DNA from: Bacillota bacterium
Lineage (GTDB): Bacteria; Bacillota; Sulfobacillia; UBA995; UBA9673
Reading direction: 5' to 3'
DNA length: 32,603 nucleotides
Assembly (NCBI GenBank): GCA_003599345.1
Contig: QZJP01000051.1
Coordinates: 1-32,603, forward strand
Shown: positions 23,480-31,332 of the stretch, piece after piece
Position numbering within the stretch: the first letter of the stretch is position 1
Layout of the letters: every line of letters starts with the position of its first letter
Notes under the pieces: model-generated
What the model saw: only the letters and a program-made list of their open reading frames with translations
What the model was told of the DNA's origin: nothing
The model's database searches: none
Position numbers and translations under genes: made by a program

Positions 23480-23690
23480 CTCGGTATGACCTCCGTTCCG
23501 GCTCTCGAGGATGCCGGACAGATTCGGTGAGCCCCGCGGTCTCACTCCTTTCCACCGGACCCGGCCCTGGGCCTGGGACGGGCCACTCGTTCGGTCGCGG
23601 AGTCTCGAGCCGAAGCTTCGAGCCCCGGACCACGTTCGACACAATATGGTATTGCCTGCCCGCAGGCACTTTCCTTCATTCCGTTAAGGA
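23480..23690 (-). promoter_or_regulatory. Leader region of the ECF-coaX unit with inverted repeats
   Basis: No gene is seen here. A perfect 7+7 inverted repeat tgcctgc-cc-gcaggca at 23653-23668 lies upstream of a weak minus-strand -10-like TATTGT, so it may be an operator. A 10-base palindrome cgaagcttcg is at 23611-23620, and GTGAG/CTCAC can pair near 23528-23546. No known riboswitch core is evident. Confidence 0.35.
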
Positions 23691-23691
23691 A

Positions 23692-23716
23692 ACGGACCCG
23701 CCGGTGGCGGGTCCGT
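23692..23716 (-). terminator. Intrinsic terminator downstream of the small membrane protein gene
   Basis: acggacccgcc and ggcgggtccgt (23692-23702, 23706-23716) form a perfect 11-pair stem with a 3-base loop. In the minus-strand RNA the stem is followed by UUUCCUU. A second hairpin ctccgc-atg-gcggag (23721-23735, with 3-base loop) lies directly upstream of it. It separates the birA-side genes from the ECF-coaX unit. Confidence 0.8.
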
Positions 23717-23746
23717 CCGTCTCCGCATGGCGGAGTCCGGGTCGCC

Positions 23747-24280
23747 TCAGGTCTGCCAGTATCCGGCCGTGTCCAGGAGAACGGTCAGATTAGGGCTGAG
23801 TTCCGGACGCCAGCGGTAGAGGAGTCTCCGCGCGCGGAAGGCCCCGTCGCCGGACAGTTCATTGCCTATGGCTACCTGCACGAGGGGTTCGGCAGCCCGA
23901 ACTCCCCAGCGAGCCAGCCTGTCCTCGGTGAGTTCACGAGCCTGCGCGTCAGGGTGGCCAAGCTGCCTGACTACGAGCTGTAGCGCCCGTTCGTCTTCGC
24001 ACTGCAGCAAGGCGTCGAGATACTCACGAGCGATGTCTCCGAAACGGCTACGGGTCCTGGCCTGGTATGCGGCCTGCGCTTGCCGGTCCCCCCCCAAGGC
24101 CCGCGCCAGGAGGCGGCGAGCGAACTCCCGAGACGACGCCTGGAAGTAGAAGGCGGCAAGGATACCGATGACGATGCTGACGGCTGCGGCCGACCAGAAC
24201 TGTTCGGGCCTGATAAAAAGCACGATGCCGACCCAGACGACCAGTAGCGACAGGTAGAGACGGTGTGGTCTATTCAGCAC
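23747..24280 (-). CDS. Small membrane protein with a helical repeat-like tail
   Basis: A 177-residue protein of unknown function. Two hydrophobic segments near the N-terminus (LYLSLLVVWVGIVLFI and FWSAAAVSIVIGILAAFYFQ, about residues 7-45) are followed by a soluble helical region (FARRLLARALGGDRQAQAAYQAR..., VVRQLGHPDAQARELTEDRL, EPLVQVAIGNEL) that looks like HEAT- or TPR-style helix pairs. The GTG at 24280 has AAGGAGG at good distance. The 272 bases between it and birA (24281-24552) contain no gene or structured element that I can name. Confidence 0.7.
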   Translation of the reverse strand: MLNRPHRLYLSLLVVWVGIVLFIRPEQFWSAAAVSIVIGILAAFYFQASSREFARRLLARALGGDRQAQAAYQARTRSRFGDIAREYLDALLQCEDERALQLVVRQLGHPDAQARELTEDRLARWGVRAAEPLVQVAIGNELSGDGAFRARRLLYRWRPELSPNLTVLLDTAGYWQT

Positions 24281-24552
24281 CGGGGACGCCTCCTTCCATT
24301 GGTTAGTCGACGTCGCCAGGGACCGACCTTCGAACACCCCCTGCGACGAGCCCGGGGGAGGGCGTTCGTCGGTCGTGTCCCGGTGGAGCCGTTCCCGGGC
24401 GCCCCTTGGTCCGCGCAACCGCGGGGCGACGGACTCCCCTGGGACTTGGGTCCCGGCGAGGCCACGGGCTTCCGGGGGCACCGCGGCTCTCGTCAGGCCG
24501 TACTACGCGGCAGACCTGTCCTTTGTTTCTAAGGAGCCGGACCGGGAGAGGC

Positions 24553-25332
24553 TCAGTTCAGCCCCAGACCTACTTCGGCACTGTGAAGGGCCCGGACCCC
24601 GCCGTCGAGGCCGAGAACCGACAGCCGGCCGTCGGAGAGCAGCCGCCCGGTGAGGACCACTTCGGCCAAACCCTCCCCGCGGCCACGCGTCACGACGCAG
24701 GGTCGGCCGAAGTGCGCCGACACAGAGGGCCACAGGCTGACGAAAGGTCCCGGGCCCGCGGCTCTCAGGACGAGGTAGGACCGCTCCACGTGAGCGAGGA
24801 CTGCGGACAAGACGTCTTCGGGATCCGGAAGAGCGGGGGACGGCAGGTCGCCGGCCGGGGCGGCAAACGCGGCGGTCAGCTCGGCCGCCACTCCCGTGAC
24901 GCCGTGGCGGGCGTCCGGAAGGTCCGGAACAGTCCAGTTGATACCTATACCGGCCACGGCCACGGTAAGGCGCCCCCCGGACGACCGGCCCTCGACGATG
25001 ACACCCGCGAGCTTCTTGCCCCGAGAAAAGACGTCGTTGGGCCACTTGAGGCCCGCCGGGACTCCGAGCCGGCGTAAGCCGAGCACCGTGCCGAACCCGA
25101 CGGCGACAGGCAACATGGCCGAAGCCGGGTACGCAAGACCCGGTCTCAAGAGGACGGAGAACCAGAGGCCGCCCCCGGGCGTGGACAACCATGCGCGTCC
25201 GGTCCTCCCCCGGCCCTTTGTTTGGGCCTTCGCCAGAACGACGGTTCCTTCGGGGGCGCCGGCGGCGGCCAGTTCAAGAGCGACATCTTGGGTGGACGGC
25301 ACTTCGTCGAAGACGTGCACCCGGCACCCCAA
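24553..25332 (-). CDS. birA: Biotin-[acetyl-CoA carboxylase] ligase, without HTH domain
   Basis: A protein of about 259 residues that attaches biotin to carboxylase carrier domains. Motifs: FDEVPSTQDVA, KGRGRTGRAWLSTPGGGLWFSVLLRP (biotinyl-AMP loop), LKWPNDVF, KLAGVIVEG and GIGINW, then the C-terminal SH3-like domain with GRLLSDGRLSVL. It is a ligase-only (group I) form: there is no N-terminal winged helix, so it should not repress biotin genes. The start is uncertain, TTG at 25332 by homology or GTG at 25320 with a GGGG site; the frame further upstream overlaps the TPR gene. Confidence 0.92.
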   Translation of the reverse strand: MGCRVHVFDEVPSTQDVALELAAAGAPEGTVVLAKAQTKGRGRTGRAWLSTPGGGLWFSVLLRPGLAYPASAMLPVAVGFGTVLGLRRLGVPAGLKWPNDVFSRGKKLAGVIVEGRSSGGRLTVAVAGIGINWTVPDLPDARHGVTGVAAELTAAFAAPAGDLPSPALPDPEDVLSAVLAHVERSYLVLRAAGPGPFVSLWPSVSAHFGRPCVVTRGRGEGLAEVVLTGRLLSDGRLSVLGLDGGVRALHSAEVGLGLN

Positions 25333-25348
25333 GATACCGGAGCTCGCC

Positions 25349-26212
25349 TCAGTTCGGCTTGAACCCCAGGGCCTCAAGGCCATCGAGAGCCTCCTGGCGT
25401 AGGGCACGAGCCTCCTCGGACCGGCCTTCAGCCTCGAGCAGGCGCGCCCTGAGTTCCTTCACCTGAGCCAGTTGGTATCGGACGGGACCTCTCACGGGGC
25501 TGCCGGAGTAGTCGATATAGTAGCGCTCGACCTCATCCAGGAGGTCGCGCGCTCCCTCGAGGTTCTTGCCCAGGGCGACGTAGGCCTCGGCCAACCCCAT
25601 GCGGGCGAGAGCCAATCCGTCGCGGTCGTTGTCCTGCCACAGCTTCTCCGCCTGCCCGTAGAAGCCGAGCGCTTCCGCGAGATGCCGCTCGCGGTAGGCG
25701 TCGTCGTCCAGGCGAGCGAGGAGTGCGGAGATGTCGGCCAGCGTACAGGCCGCCAGGGCGCGGTCCTCGGGCCGGCCGGTCTCCTTGGAGATGTCGAGAG
25801 CCTCACGGCACGCCTCGACCGCCTCCCCGAGCTCCGAGCCGGCTCCCGGGTCGACCGTCACCAGGTCGCGATAAGCCAGAGCCAGGTTCACGAGCCCTTC
25901 CGCAAGGCCTTCCTTGGCCTCGAGCTCTCGGAGAATGGCGATGGCCTCGCGGTGGAGGCCGACCGCTTCCCGTATGGCGTCTGGAAGACCTGACGACCTC
26001 AACACAGTGGCCCTGCCAGACAACGCTTGGGCGAGACCCTCTCTGCCCTCGGTGACGTTAGCCCGGCGGTAGAGACCTTCCGCCTGCTCAAACGCGGCCA
26101 GGGCATAGTCCCACAGTTTCCGGCCGTGGGTGAACGCGGCCCTGTAATAACCCCATCCCTGGGCCGTCAGTCTCTCAGCCCAGCGGATGTCTCCAGCGTC
26201 ATCTCCGGCCAT
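25349..26212 (-). CDS. TPR-repeat protein
   Basis: A 287-residue soluble protein built of helix pairs. TPR-like signatures include WDYALAAFEQAEGLYRRAN, AVGLHREAIAILRELEAKEGLAEGLVNLALAYRDL, AVEACREALDISKETG, ALGFYGQAEKLWQDN and ARMGLAEAYVALGKNLEGARDLLDE. Such proteins serve as protein-binding scaffolds; no enzyme domain is present. The ATG at 26212 follows GGAAGGG. It begins 32 bases after the lipoprotein gene and ends just ahead of birA, suggesting one operon. Confidence 0.85.
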   Translation of the reverse strand: MAGDDAGDIRWAERLTAQGWGYYRAAFTHGRKLWDYALAAFEQAEGLYRRANVTEGREGLAQALSGRATVLRSSGLPDAIREAVGLHREAIAILRELEAKEGLAEGLVNLALAYRDLVTVDPGAGSELGEAVEACREALDISKETGRPEDRALAACTLADISALLARLDDDAYRERHLAEALGFYGQAEKLWQDNDRDGLALARMGLAEAYVALGKNLEGARDLLDEVERYYIDYSGSPVRGPVRYQLAQVKELRARLLEAEGRSEEARALRQEALDGLEALGFKPN

Positions 26213-26244
26213 GAGGCCACGCCCTTCCGGTTTCGTCGCGGCAC

Positions 26245-28095
26245 CTACGGGACGGTGAAGACCGTCGTCTGCCCGGTGGTCACGTTGATGACCGCTATCC
26301 GGGTGGAACGGCCTTGAGCCGTGACGAAGGCGATAGCCGTCCCGTCCGGGGACCATGCGGGGGCGAACTGGGCCGCCGGTCCCTCGGCCACGACTGACTC
26401 GTCGTGGGTGACAGGGTCGACGACGACCAGATCCCACGACCCGTCCACGGCCTTGGCCGCGGCCAACCGTGAGCCATCGGGGCTGAGCGCCGCCTGCCTG
26501 TAGCGCCCTCCGGACGTGAGCCTGAGAAGCTCCGGACCGCCCGCTTCGTCAAGCTTCCAGAGCATCCAGACGTCCGCGGGGCGGTGGACTATCCATCGGC
26601 CGAGCGACTCGGCGTCCCAGGTCCAAAGCGCCGCCGCCCCGGCACTCGCCGCCATGGCGTAGCCGCCCACATTCTCGAGTTCCCCGCTATAGAGCACGGC
26701 TTCGTCTTGGAGGCCGCCCTCCTCCAGGTCGCGCACGTAGAGGTCATAGCGGAAGTTGTGGGCGTGGTCGAAGCTGAGGTGAGTAGACGCGTAGTATAGT
26801 CTTGATTCCCGCCAGCCCACCACCGCGGAGCAGAGGCCGGTGCTGGGCACGGCCTCGGCCGAGCCGGTAGCCAGGTCGAGGATGAAGACCGTCTGCATGA
26901 CATCCGAATGGGCGTCTACGCCTCCGTAGTTCACATCGAGAGCCGCCCACTTGCCGTCCGGCGATGTGTGGATGCCCACTTCGCAGGGCCCGGAGAGGTC
27001 GGTGGCCCTTACCATGACGTCGAAGCTGCCCGTCTCCACGTCCAAGCGGCCGACGCCCGCACCGGCGGGGTCTGCTACGGCGTAGAGTATGTGACGCCCG
27101 TCCCCGGCCCAGGCCGGAGTCCCTCCGAGAACCCGCTCGACCATCGCCGTGGCGGTCATGGTCCGGAGGTCGCCGACGAACAACGTGAGGGCACCCGTCG
27201 TACCCGGCGCGACCCAGGCTAGTCTCTCGCCTGTCGGAGACCACGCCGGGGGCCAGAGCGTCGAGCCGAAGGAGCGGGACGGTCCGGTCGAGAACACGAC
27301 CGCCCGGTCGCGGCCCATGCGGGTCTGACCGTCCTCCGATACGAGAGCCCGGCCGACAAGGAGGGAGTAGCGCGTGAACGGCTCGAGGTCCACGAGCGGG
27401 AGGACCTCGTAAGTGAGAGGGCCGAGGTCCGGCACCGCCGCCACGTCAAGGGGCACAAGGGCCCCATCGCCGTCGCCGGCCGCGGTCCGCAAGGAGACGC
27501 AGGCCCGCAGGGAGTCGAGACTGACAGCGGTGTCAAGGCGGATAACGAAGCTGTCGTCGAGCGGGAAGTCAAGGTAGCCGTATTCGGGCCACACGGGAAT
27601 GAGGGCAATCCTCCCGGGCCGGAAGACGGCCGAGGCCACCTCGACCGGTTCCTCTGTTCCTGTCGCCTGTTTCACTATGGCCCTGATAGTGAACTCCTCG
27701 GGCCACGAGGCCAGGGTCGGGAGGGTGAGCGTGACCGACACGGCCGCGTTCGGCCCGGCCTCGATGGGCAGAGGGACCTCCTCGCTTCTGGGGCGGTCCG
27801 AACTATCCCCCACTTCGGCCACGAGGTAGGCCACCAGGCCGGATAGGGACACGCCGGCCCGGCCCGGGTTGTAGGCGGAGAGCTCGTAGACGCCCTCCTT
27901 GCCAGCCGCGGCCGCGGGCTCGGTGAGATTCCAGTCGAGGTCTTCCAGGATGTCGCTCAATGGAGGGGGGTCGTCCGGCCCGGGCGGCGGGCGGAGTCTA
28001 CAACCGCCCACGGCCAAGGGAACGAGCGTCATGGCCACCGTGAGGAGAACGGCCGCGGCGACCTGGCTCCGGCGGGGGCCTTTCGGGGGTTTCAT
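26245..28095 (-). CDS. Lipoprotein with a TolB/WD40-like beta-propeller
   Basis: A 616-residue exported lipoprotein. The signal peptide (VAAAVLLTVAMTLVPLAVGGC) ends in a lipobox with C32. Residues 60-260 form a beta-rich region with Ig-like features, including RFTRYSLLVG-type strands. From about 270 on, PD40/WD40-like blades appear: SPTGERLAWVA, GDGRHILYAVAD, SPDGKWAALDVN, SPDGSRLAAAK and SPDGTAIAFVT. It probably sits on the outer face of the membrane and binds a ligand or partner. The ATG at 28095 has GGAGGGG upstream. The function is unknown. Confidence 0.85.
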   Translation of the reverse strand: MKPPKGPRRSQVAAAVLLTVAMTLVPLAVGGCRLRPPPGPDDPPPLSDILEDLDWNLTEPAAAAGKEGVYELSAYNPGRAGVSLSGLVAYLVAEVGDSSDRPRSEEVPLPIEAGPNAAVSVTLTLPTLASWPEEFTIRAIVKQATGTEEPVEVASAVFRPGRIALIPVWPEYGYLDFPLDDSFVIRLDTAVSLDSLRACVSLRTAAGDGDGALVPLDVAAVPDLGPLTYEVLPLVDLEPFTRYSLLVGRALVSEDGQTRMGRDRAVVFSTGPSRSFGSTLWPPAWSPTGERLAWVAPGTTGALTLFVGDLRTMTATAMVERVLGGTPAWAGDGRHILYAVADPAGAGVGRLDVETGSFDVMVRATDLSGPCEVGIHTSPDGKWAALDVNYGGVDAHSDVMQTVFILDLATGSAEAVPSTGLCSAVVGWRESRLYYASTHLSFDHAHNFRYDLYVRDLEEGGLQDEAVLYSGELENVGGYAMAASAGAAALWTWDAESLGRWIVHRPADVWMLWKLDEAGGPELLRLTSGGRYRQAALSPDGSRLAAAKAVDGSWDLVVVDPVTHDESVVAEGPAAQFAPAWSPDGTAIAFVTAQGRSTRIAVINVTTGQTTVFTVP

Positions 28096-28204
28096 GAGCC
28101 CCACCCCTCCTCCCAGCGACGAAGTCTGCCCTGGCGCCCGGCCCGGTAGACCGTCATACGGCTTGCCGCGGGCCCGCTGAGGCACGTGCCGGCACGAGGG
28201 TCTT

Positions 28205-28709
28205 TTGCGGTATATTCTCCCCGGGAGGTGGTCAACCCTGGCCGCCAAGCGACACGCCGGTGTGGGCGACGAGGCTCGGACCCCCTCGATCCTAGACCTC
28301 GCCGGGAGTCCCCGACCCGGCGGGAACACAAGGCTCCTATTGTCGTGGTTCCTCGACGGGCGGCCGAGGCGGGTGCCGGGTGCTATTGCATGGTTCTGAA
28401 CGACCTTCGCTTCCGCCCCTGTCAGGCCTGCGGGGGATGTGACAAGACGGGCCTCTCCATCCTCAACGATGGCATGCTCGCCGTGCACGAAGCGGTCAAG
28501 TCGGCCGGCGGTCTTGTTCTGGCTTCACCCATCCATTTCGGGACGCTTTCGGCCCGGACCAAGATGGCCATCGACCGTTTTCAGTGCTTCTGGGCGGCTA
28601 AGTATCTCCTCCGCCGTCCATGGATCGGGCCGGAAGAGGACCGGATATCTCCCTCGCGGTGGGCGGCGCTATGGAGGTCCGGGGGCGCCCTCCTGGGCGC
28701 CCCCCTTGA
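28205..28709 (+). pseudogene. Decayed NADPH-dependent FMN reductase-like gene
   Basis: Fragments of one flavoprotein appear in three frames. ILDLAGSPRPGGNTRLLLSWFLDG (28289-28360) is the FMN-binding N-terminus. After a one-base loss near 28360 the match continues with AAEAGAGCYCMVLNDLRFRPCQACGGCDKTG ... VLASPIHFGTLSARTKMAIDRFQCFWAAKYLL. Near 28644 a second one-base loss moves the match to DISLAVGGAMEV, and a stop comes at 28707. The family is about 190-200 residues, so the C-terminal third is also missing. It faces fhs, whose terminator hairpin overlaps its end. The start is undefined; the left limit given is the first in-frame ATG. Confidence 0.8.
28681..28704. terminator. GC hairpin downstream of fhs
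   Basis: gggggcgccc-tcct-gggcgccccc is a perfect 10-pair stem with a 4-base loop, about 40 bases beyond the fhs stop. It lacks a U-run on the minus strand. It also overlaps the last codons of the plus-strand pseudogene, so it probably served both. Confidence 0.6.
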
Positions 28710-28743
28710 GCGCGATCTTTCTCGTACCGCGACGAGCTCGGCT

Positions 28744-30516
28744 CTAGAACAACCCCCTGACCTTCCCGGTCTCCACGTCGACGTCGACGCGGCGGTAGGC
28801 GGGGTTCGAGCCCGTACCGGGCATGAGCTTGATCGTCCCGGCCATGGGGACGACGAATCCGGCTCCCTTGTAGACCAGACAGTCGTGAACGCGTAGCTTC
28901 CAGCCTTTCGGGACGCCCTTCAGCGAGGGGTCGTCGGTCAGAGACAGGTGCGTCTTGACCATACACGTCCCGAGCTTGGCCATCTCCGGATCGGCCTCGA
29001 ATCCCTTGATCTTCTCGAGGGCCTTTGGAGTGTAGTCGACCCCGTCGGCGCCGTAGACTTCCCGGGCGATGAGTTCAATGCGTTGCCGCAACGGAGTGGT
29101 CAACTCGTAGAGGAAGTGGAAGTCGTTGGGTTCGTTACAGGCGTCAACGACCGCGTCAGCCAGCTCGAGGGCGCCGTCGCCACCCTTGAGCCAGTGCTTG
29201 GAAAGGGCCACCCGCGCTCCAGCCGCCTCGGCGGCACGGCGTACGGCCTTGATTTCACTGTCCTTGTCGGTGTGGAAGTGGTTGATGCAGACAACTGGGT
29301 TGATACCGGCTTTCTTGATGATGTTGATGCAGTGGACCAGGTTCTCGCACCCCTTCTCAACCCACTCGACATGTTCCTCGGTGTAGGCCGGGTCTAGGGG
29401 CTTTCCGGGGACAGGAATCGGGGCGCCACCATGGCACTTCAGAGCCCGTATGGTCGCTACGAGGACCGCCGCGTTCGGCTTGAGCCCGGACATCCGGCAC
29501 TTGAGGTTCCAGAACTTCTCGAACCCGATGTCGGCGGCGAAGCCTGACTCGGTCAACACGTAGTCGCCGAGCTTCAGGGCTATGCGGTCGGCGATGATGG
29601 ACGACTGCCCGATGGCGATGTTGGCGAACGGACCGGCGTGGACGAACACGGGCTGCCCTTCGATGGTCTGGAGTAGGTTGGGGTTGAGAGCTTCGACCAT
29701 CCAGGCCGTCATGGCCCCGGCCACCTCGAGGTCCTCGGTCGTCACCGGGTTGCCCTGCTTGTCGTAGGCCACGACAATGCGGCCGATGCGCTCACGCATA
29801 TCTTTGAGGTTTTTGGCCACGGCCAAGATGGCCATAACCTCAGAGGAAACAGCAATCGCGAACCCCGAGTCCATGGGCACTCCGTCCATTTTCTCGCCCA
29901 GGCCGATCTTGATGTTCCGCAAGGCCTGAGCGCAGAAGTCGATGACCCACCTCATGGGAACGTTGTTCGGGTCTATGTTGAGGCGCCGAGTGATACCCTG
30001 CTTGGCGAGAAACGAGTCGCTCGCGATCGTCTCGTGGTGTAGCCGGGACGTGAGGGCCACCATGGCCAGGTTGTGCGCGTTCATGACTGCGTTGATGTCA
30101 CCGGTGAGCCCGAGGGAGAACGGCGTGAGCGGGATGCACTGGGCAAGTCCGCCTCCCGCCGCAGACCCTTTGACGTTCATTGTCGGTCCACCTGAGGGTT
30201 GGCGTATGGTCGCGATAACGTTCTTGCCGCGCCTGCCCATGCCCTCGGTCAGGCCCATGGTGGTGGTCGACTTACCCTCTCCGAGAGGGGTCGGTGTGAT
30301 GGCCGTGACGTCGACGTACTTGCCGTCCGGGCGGCCGCCGAGCCGGTCCAGAACTTTCTTGAAGTCCACCTTGGCGACGTAGTGCCCGTGAGGTAGAAGC
30401 TCGTCCTTCTCGAGCCCCATCTCCTCGGCGAGTTGCCAAACCGTCTTCATCGTCTTCTCGGCGTCTTCGGCAATCTCCCAGTCCGCGTGATGGACCGGGT
30501 CAAGGGTTGATACCAT
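28744..30516 (-). CDS. fhs: Formate-tetrahydrofolate ligase
   Basis: A 590-residue enzyme that joins formate to tetrahydrofolate with ATP, a step of the Wood-Ljungdahl pathway and of one-carbon supply. Landmarks: P-loop-like [16 protein letters not shown] near 75-90, [14 protein letters not shown], the family segment [22 protein letters not shown], and the C-terminal [11 protein letters not shown] and [10 protein letters not shown]. Length is slightly above the usual 555-560, from an N-terminal addition of about 20-30 residues. The ATG at 30516 has GGGAGGA. It is monocistronic here and its leader can fold (see separate entry). Confidence 0.97.
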   Translation of the reverse strand: MVSTLDPVHHADWEIAEDAEKTMKTVWQLAEEMGLEKDELLPHGHYVAKVDFKKVLDRLGGRPDGKYVDVTAITPTPLGEGKSTTTMGLTEGMGRRGKNVIATIRQPSGGPTMNVKGSAAGGGLAQCIPLTPFSLGLTGDINAVMNAHNLAMVALTSRLHHETIASDSFLAKQGITRRLNIDPNNVPMRWVIDFCAQALRNIKIGLGEKMDGVPMDSGFAIAVSSEVMAILAVAKNLKDMRERIGRIVVAYDKQGNPVTTEDLEVAGAMTAWMVEALNPNLLQTIEGQPVFVHAGPFANIAIGQSSIIADRIALKLGDYVLTESGFAADIGFEKFWNLKCRMSGLKPNAAVLVATIRALKCHGGAPIPVPGKPLDPAYTEEHVEWVEKGCENLVHCINIIKKAGINPVVCINHFHTDKDSEIKAVRRAAEAAGARVALSKHWLKGGDGALELADAVVDACNEPNDFHFLYELTTPLRQRIELIAREVYGADGVDYTPKALEKIKGFEADPEMAKLGTCMVKTHLSLTDDPSLKGVPKGWKLRVHDCLVYKGAGFVVPMAGTIKLMPGTGSNPAYRRVDVDVETGKVRGLF

Positions 30517-30528
30517 CTCTCATCCTCC

Positions 30529-30579
30529 CTAGTCGTGTCCCACGAGTCTAGAAACCTCGGGGCTCCAGCCCTCGGACAC
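30529..30579 (-). promoter_or_regulatory. Candidate structured leader of fhs
   Basis: In the minus-strand RNA, GUGUCC (30574-30579) can pair with GGACAC (30535-30540), enclosing a GGGCU-GG-AGCCC hairpin (30560-30571) and CGAG/CUCG (30543-30546 with 30556-30559), a three-way junction. The alternative is a local hairpin CUAG-AC-UCGUG-GGA-CACGACUAG (30529-30537 with 30541-30551) directly ahead of the GGGAGGA ribosome site; it uses the same bases, so the two folds exclude each other. It does not show the conserved cores of the THF or ZTP riboswitches. Confidence 0.4.
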
Positions 30580-30609
30580 CATCTCCCGGCCACGCTCGGA
30601 AGACGATTT

Positions 30610-30650
30610 CCATTAATGGTCGTTGGGGGTGGACATCCGGGGCTGGACAT
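30610..30650. repeat. Palindrome and direct repeat in the fhs upstream region
   Basis: A perfect 10-base palindrome ccattaatgg (30610-30619) is followed by two copies of tggacat (30630-30636 and 30644-30650) spaced by 14 bases. Together they lie in the gap upstream of the fhs leader and could be protein binding sites. The rest of the gap to 30692 shows only an A/T run (ttttttgtg near 30674) and no clear -35/-10 pair. Confidence 0.35.
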
Positions 30651-30692
30651 TCGCCGGGCCGAAGGACGCACCCTTTTTTGTGACTTTTCCCA

Positions 30693-31268
30693 CTAATCCC
30701 CACCCAACGCGAACTCCCAGGAGCACCAAGCACCCCGGGGCCGTTCATCAGGCGGGCAATGGCGACAGGTCACCTTCAGCCTTGGGTCGATGGCCCGGGC
30801 GAACTCCGCGTACTCCACCAGGCCCACGCCCCGGCACGGGAACGGCTGGAGTCCCTGGCGATCCCGGGCGTCCTGGACCCGGCACGTCTTCATCGTGAAG
30901 ACAAGCCGGTCGCCCTGGCGGCTGATCTCCTGGTCGTTGAGAAGGGCGTAGAGCCGGGCTCGCAGGGCCAGGTCCAAGGTCTCCAGGCCGCCGGAAGCGC
31001 CCAGGCCGAGCCTCTGGGCGATGCGCCGGCCCTCGATGGCGCTCCACGAAGCCATGGCTTCTTCGTCCCTCTTTACGGCCTCCTCAATCCCGTACGCGGC
31101 CTCCACGGCGCGGAACCACAGGCCGTCATGGGCCAGCCAGAGCTTGGACGCGTCACCGAGCCATCTAACCAGGTCGTCCCGGGAAAGGCCCGCGGTAGCC
31201 CTGGCAAGCGCGTCAGCGGCTGGAGACGACGGTTTCGGGGGGCTTGTCCCACTCCCATCCCCTGACAC
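30693..31268 (-). CDS. DUF6125-like cysteine-containing protein
   Basis: A 191-residue soluble protein. LVRWLGDASKLWLAHDGLWFRAVE (33-56) and a C-terminal CRVQDARDRQGLQPFPC ... GLVEYAEFARAID ... CRHCPPD ... WCSWEF match the DUF6125 family as I remember it. Cysteines C129, C145, C168, C171 and C182, with H170, could bind a metal or an Fe-S cluster. The function is unknown. The GTG at 31268 has GGGAGGGAGAAG upstream. It lies 64 bases after the beta-propeller gene and 176 upstream of fhs. Confidence 0.75.
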   Translation of the reverse strand: MSGDGSGTSPPKPSSPAADALARATAGLSRDDLVRWLGDASKLWLAHDGLWFRAVEAAYGIEEAVKRDEEAMASWSAIEGRRIAQRLGLGASGGLETLDLALRARLYALLNDQEISRQGDRLVFTMKTCRVQDARDRQGLQPFPCRGVGLVEYAEFARAIDPRLKVTCRHCPPDERPRGAWCSWEFALGGD

Positions 31269-31332
31269 GGCCTCTTCTCCCTCCCATGGTCAGTCTGCCC
31301 GCGGTCGCGCCCGCCGGTGACCGGACGGCAGG

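Noticed and set aside
23532-23553. T-box-like sequence (GGAGTGAGACCGCGG on the minus strand) ahead of the ECF-coaX unit
   Set aside because: It departs from the conserved AGGGTGGNACCGCG core, and no specifier loop, antiterminator pairing or terminator follows before the gene.
24281-24552. Possible small RNA or riboswitch between birA and the small membrane protein gene
   Set aside because: Several short GC hairpins can be drawn, as expected at this GC content, but no conserved core of a known RNA class is visible.
28186-28896. Open plus-strand frame of 236 codons as an intact flavoprotein gene
   Set aside because: Only its middle third matches the family; the FMN-binding N-terminus is in another frame, and its C-terminus runs antisense through the end of fhs.
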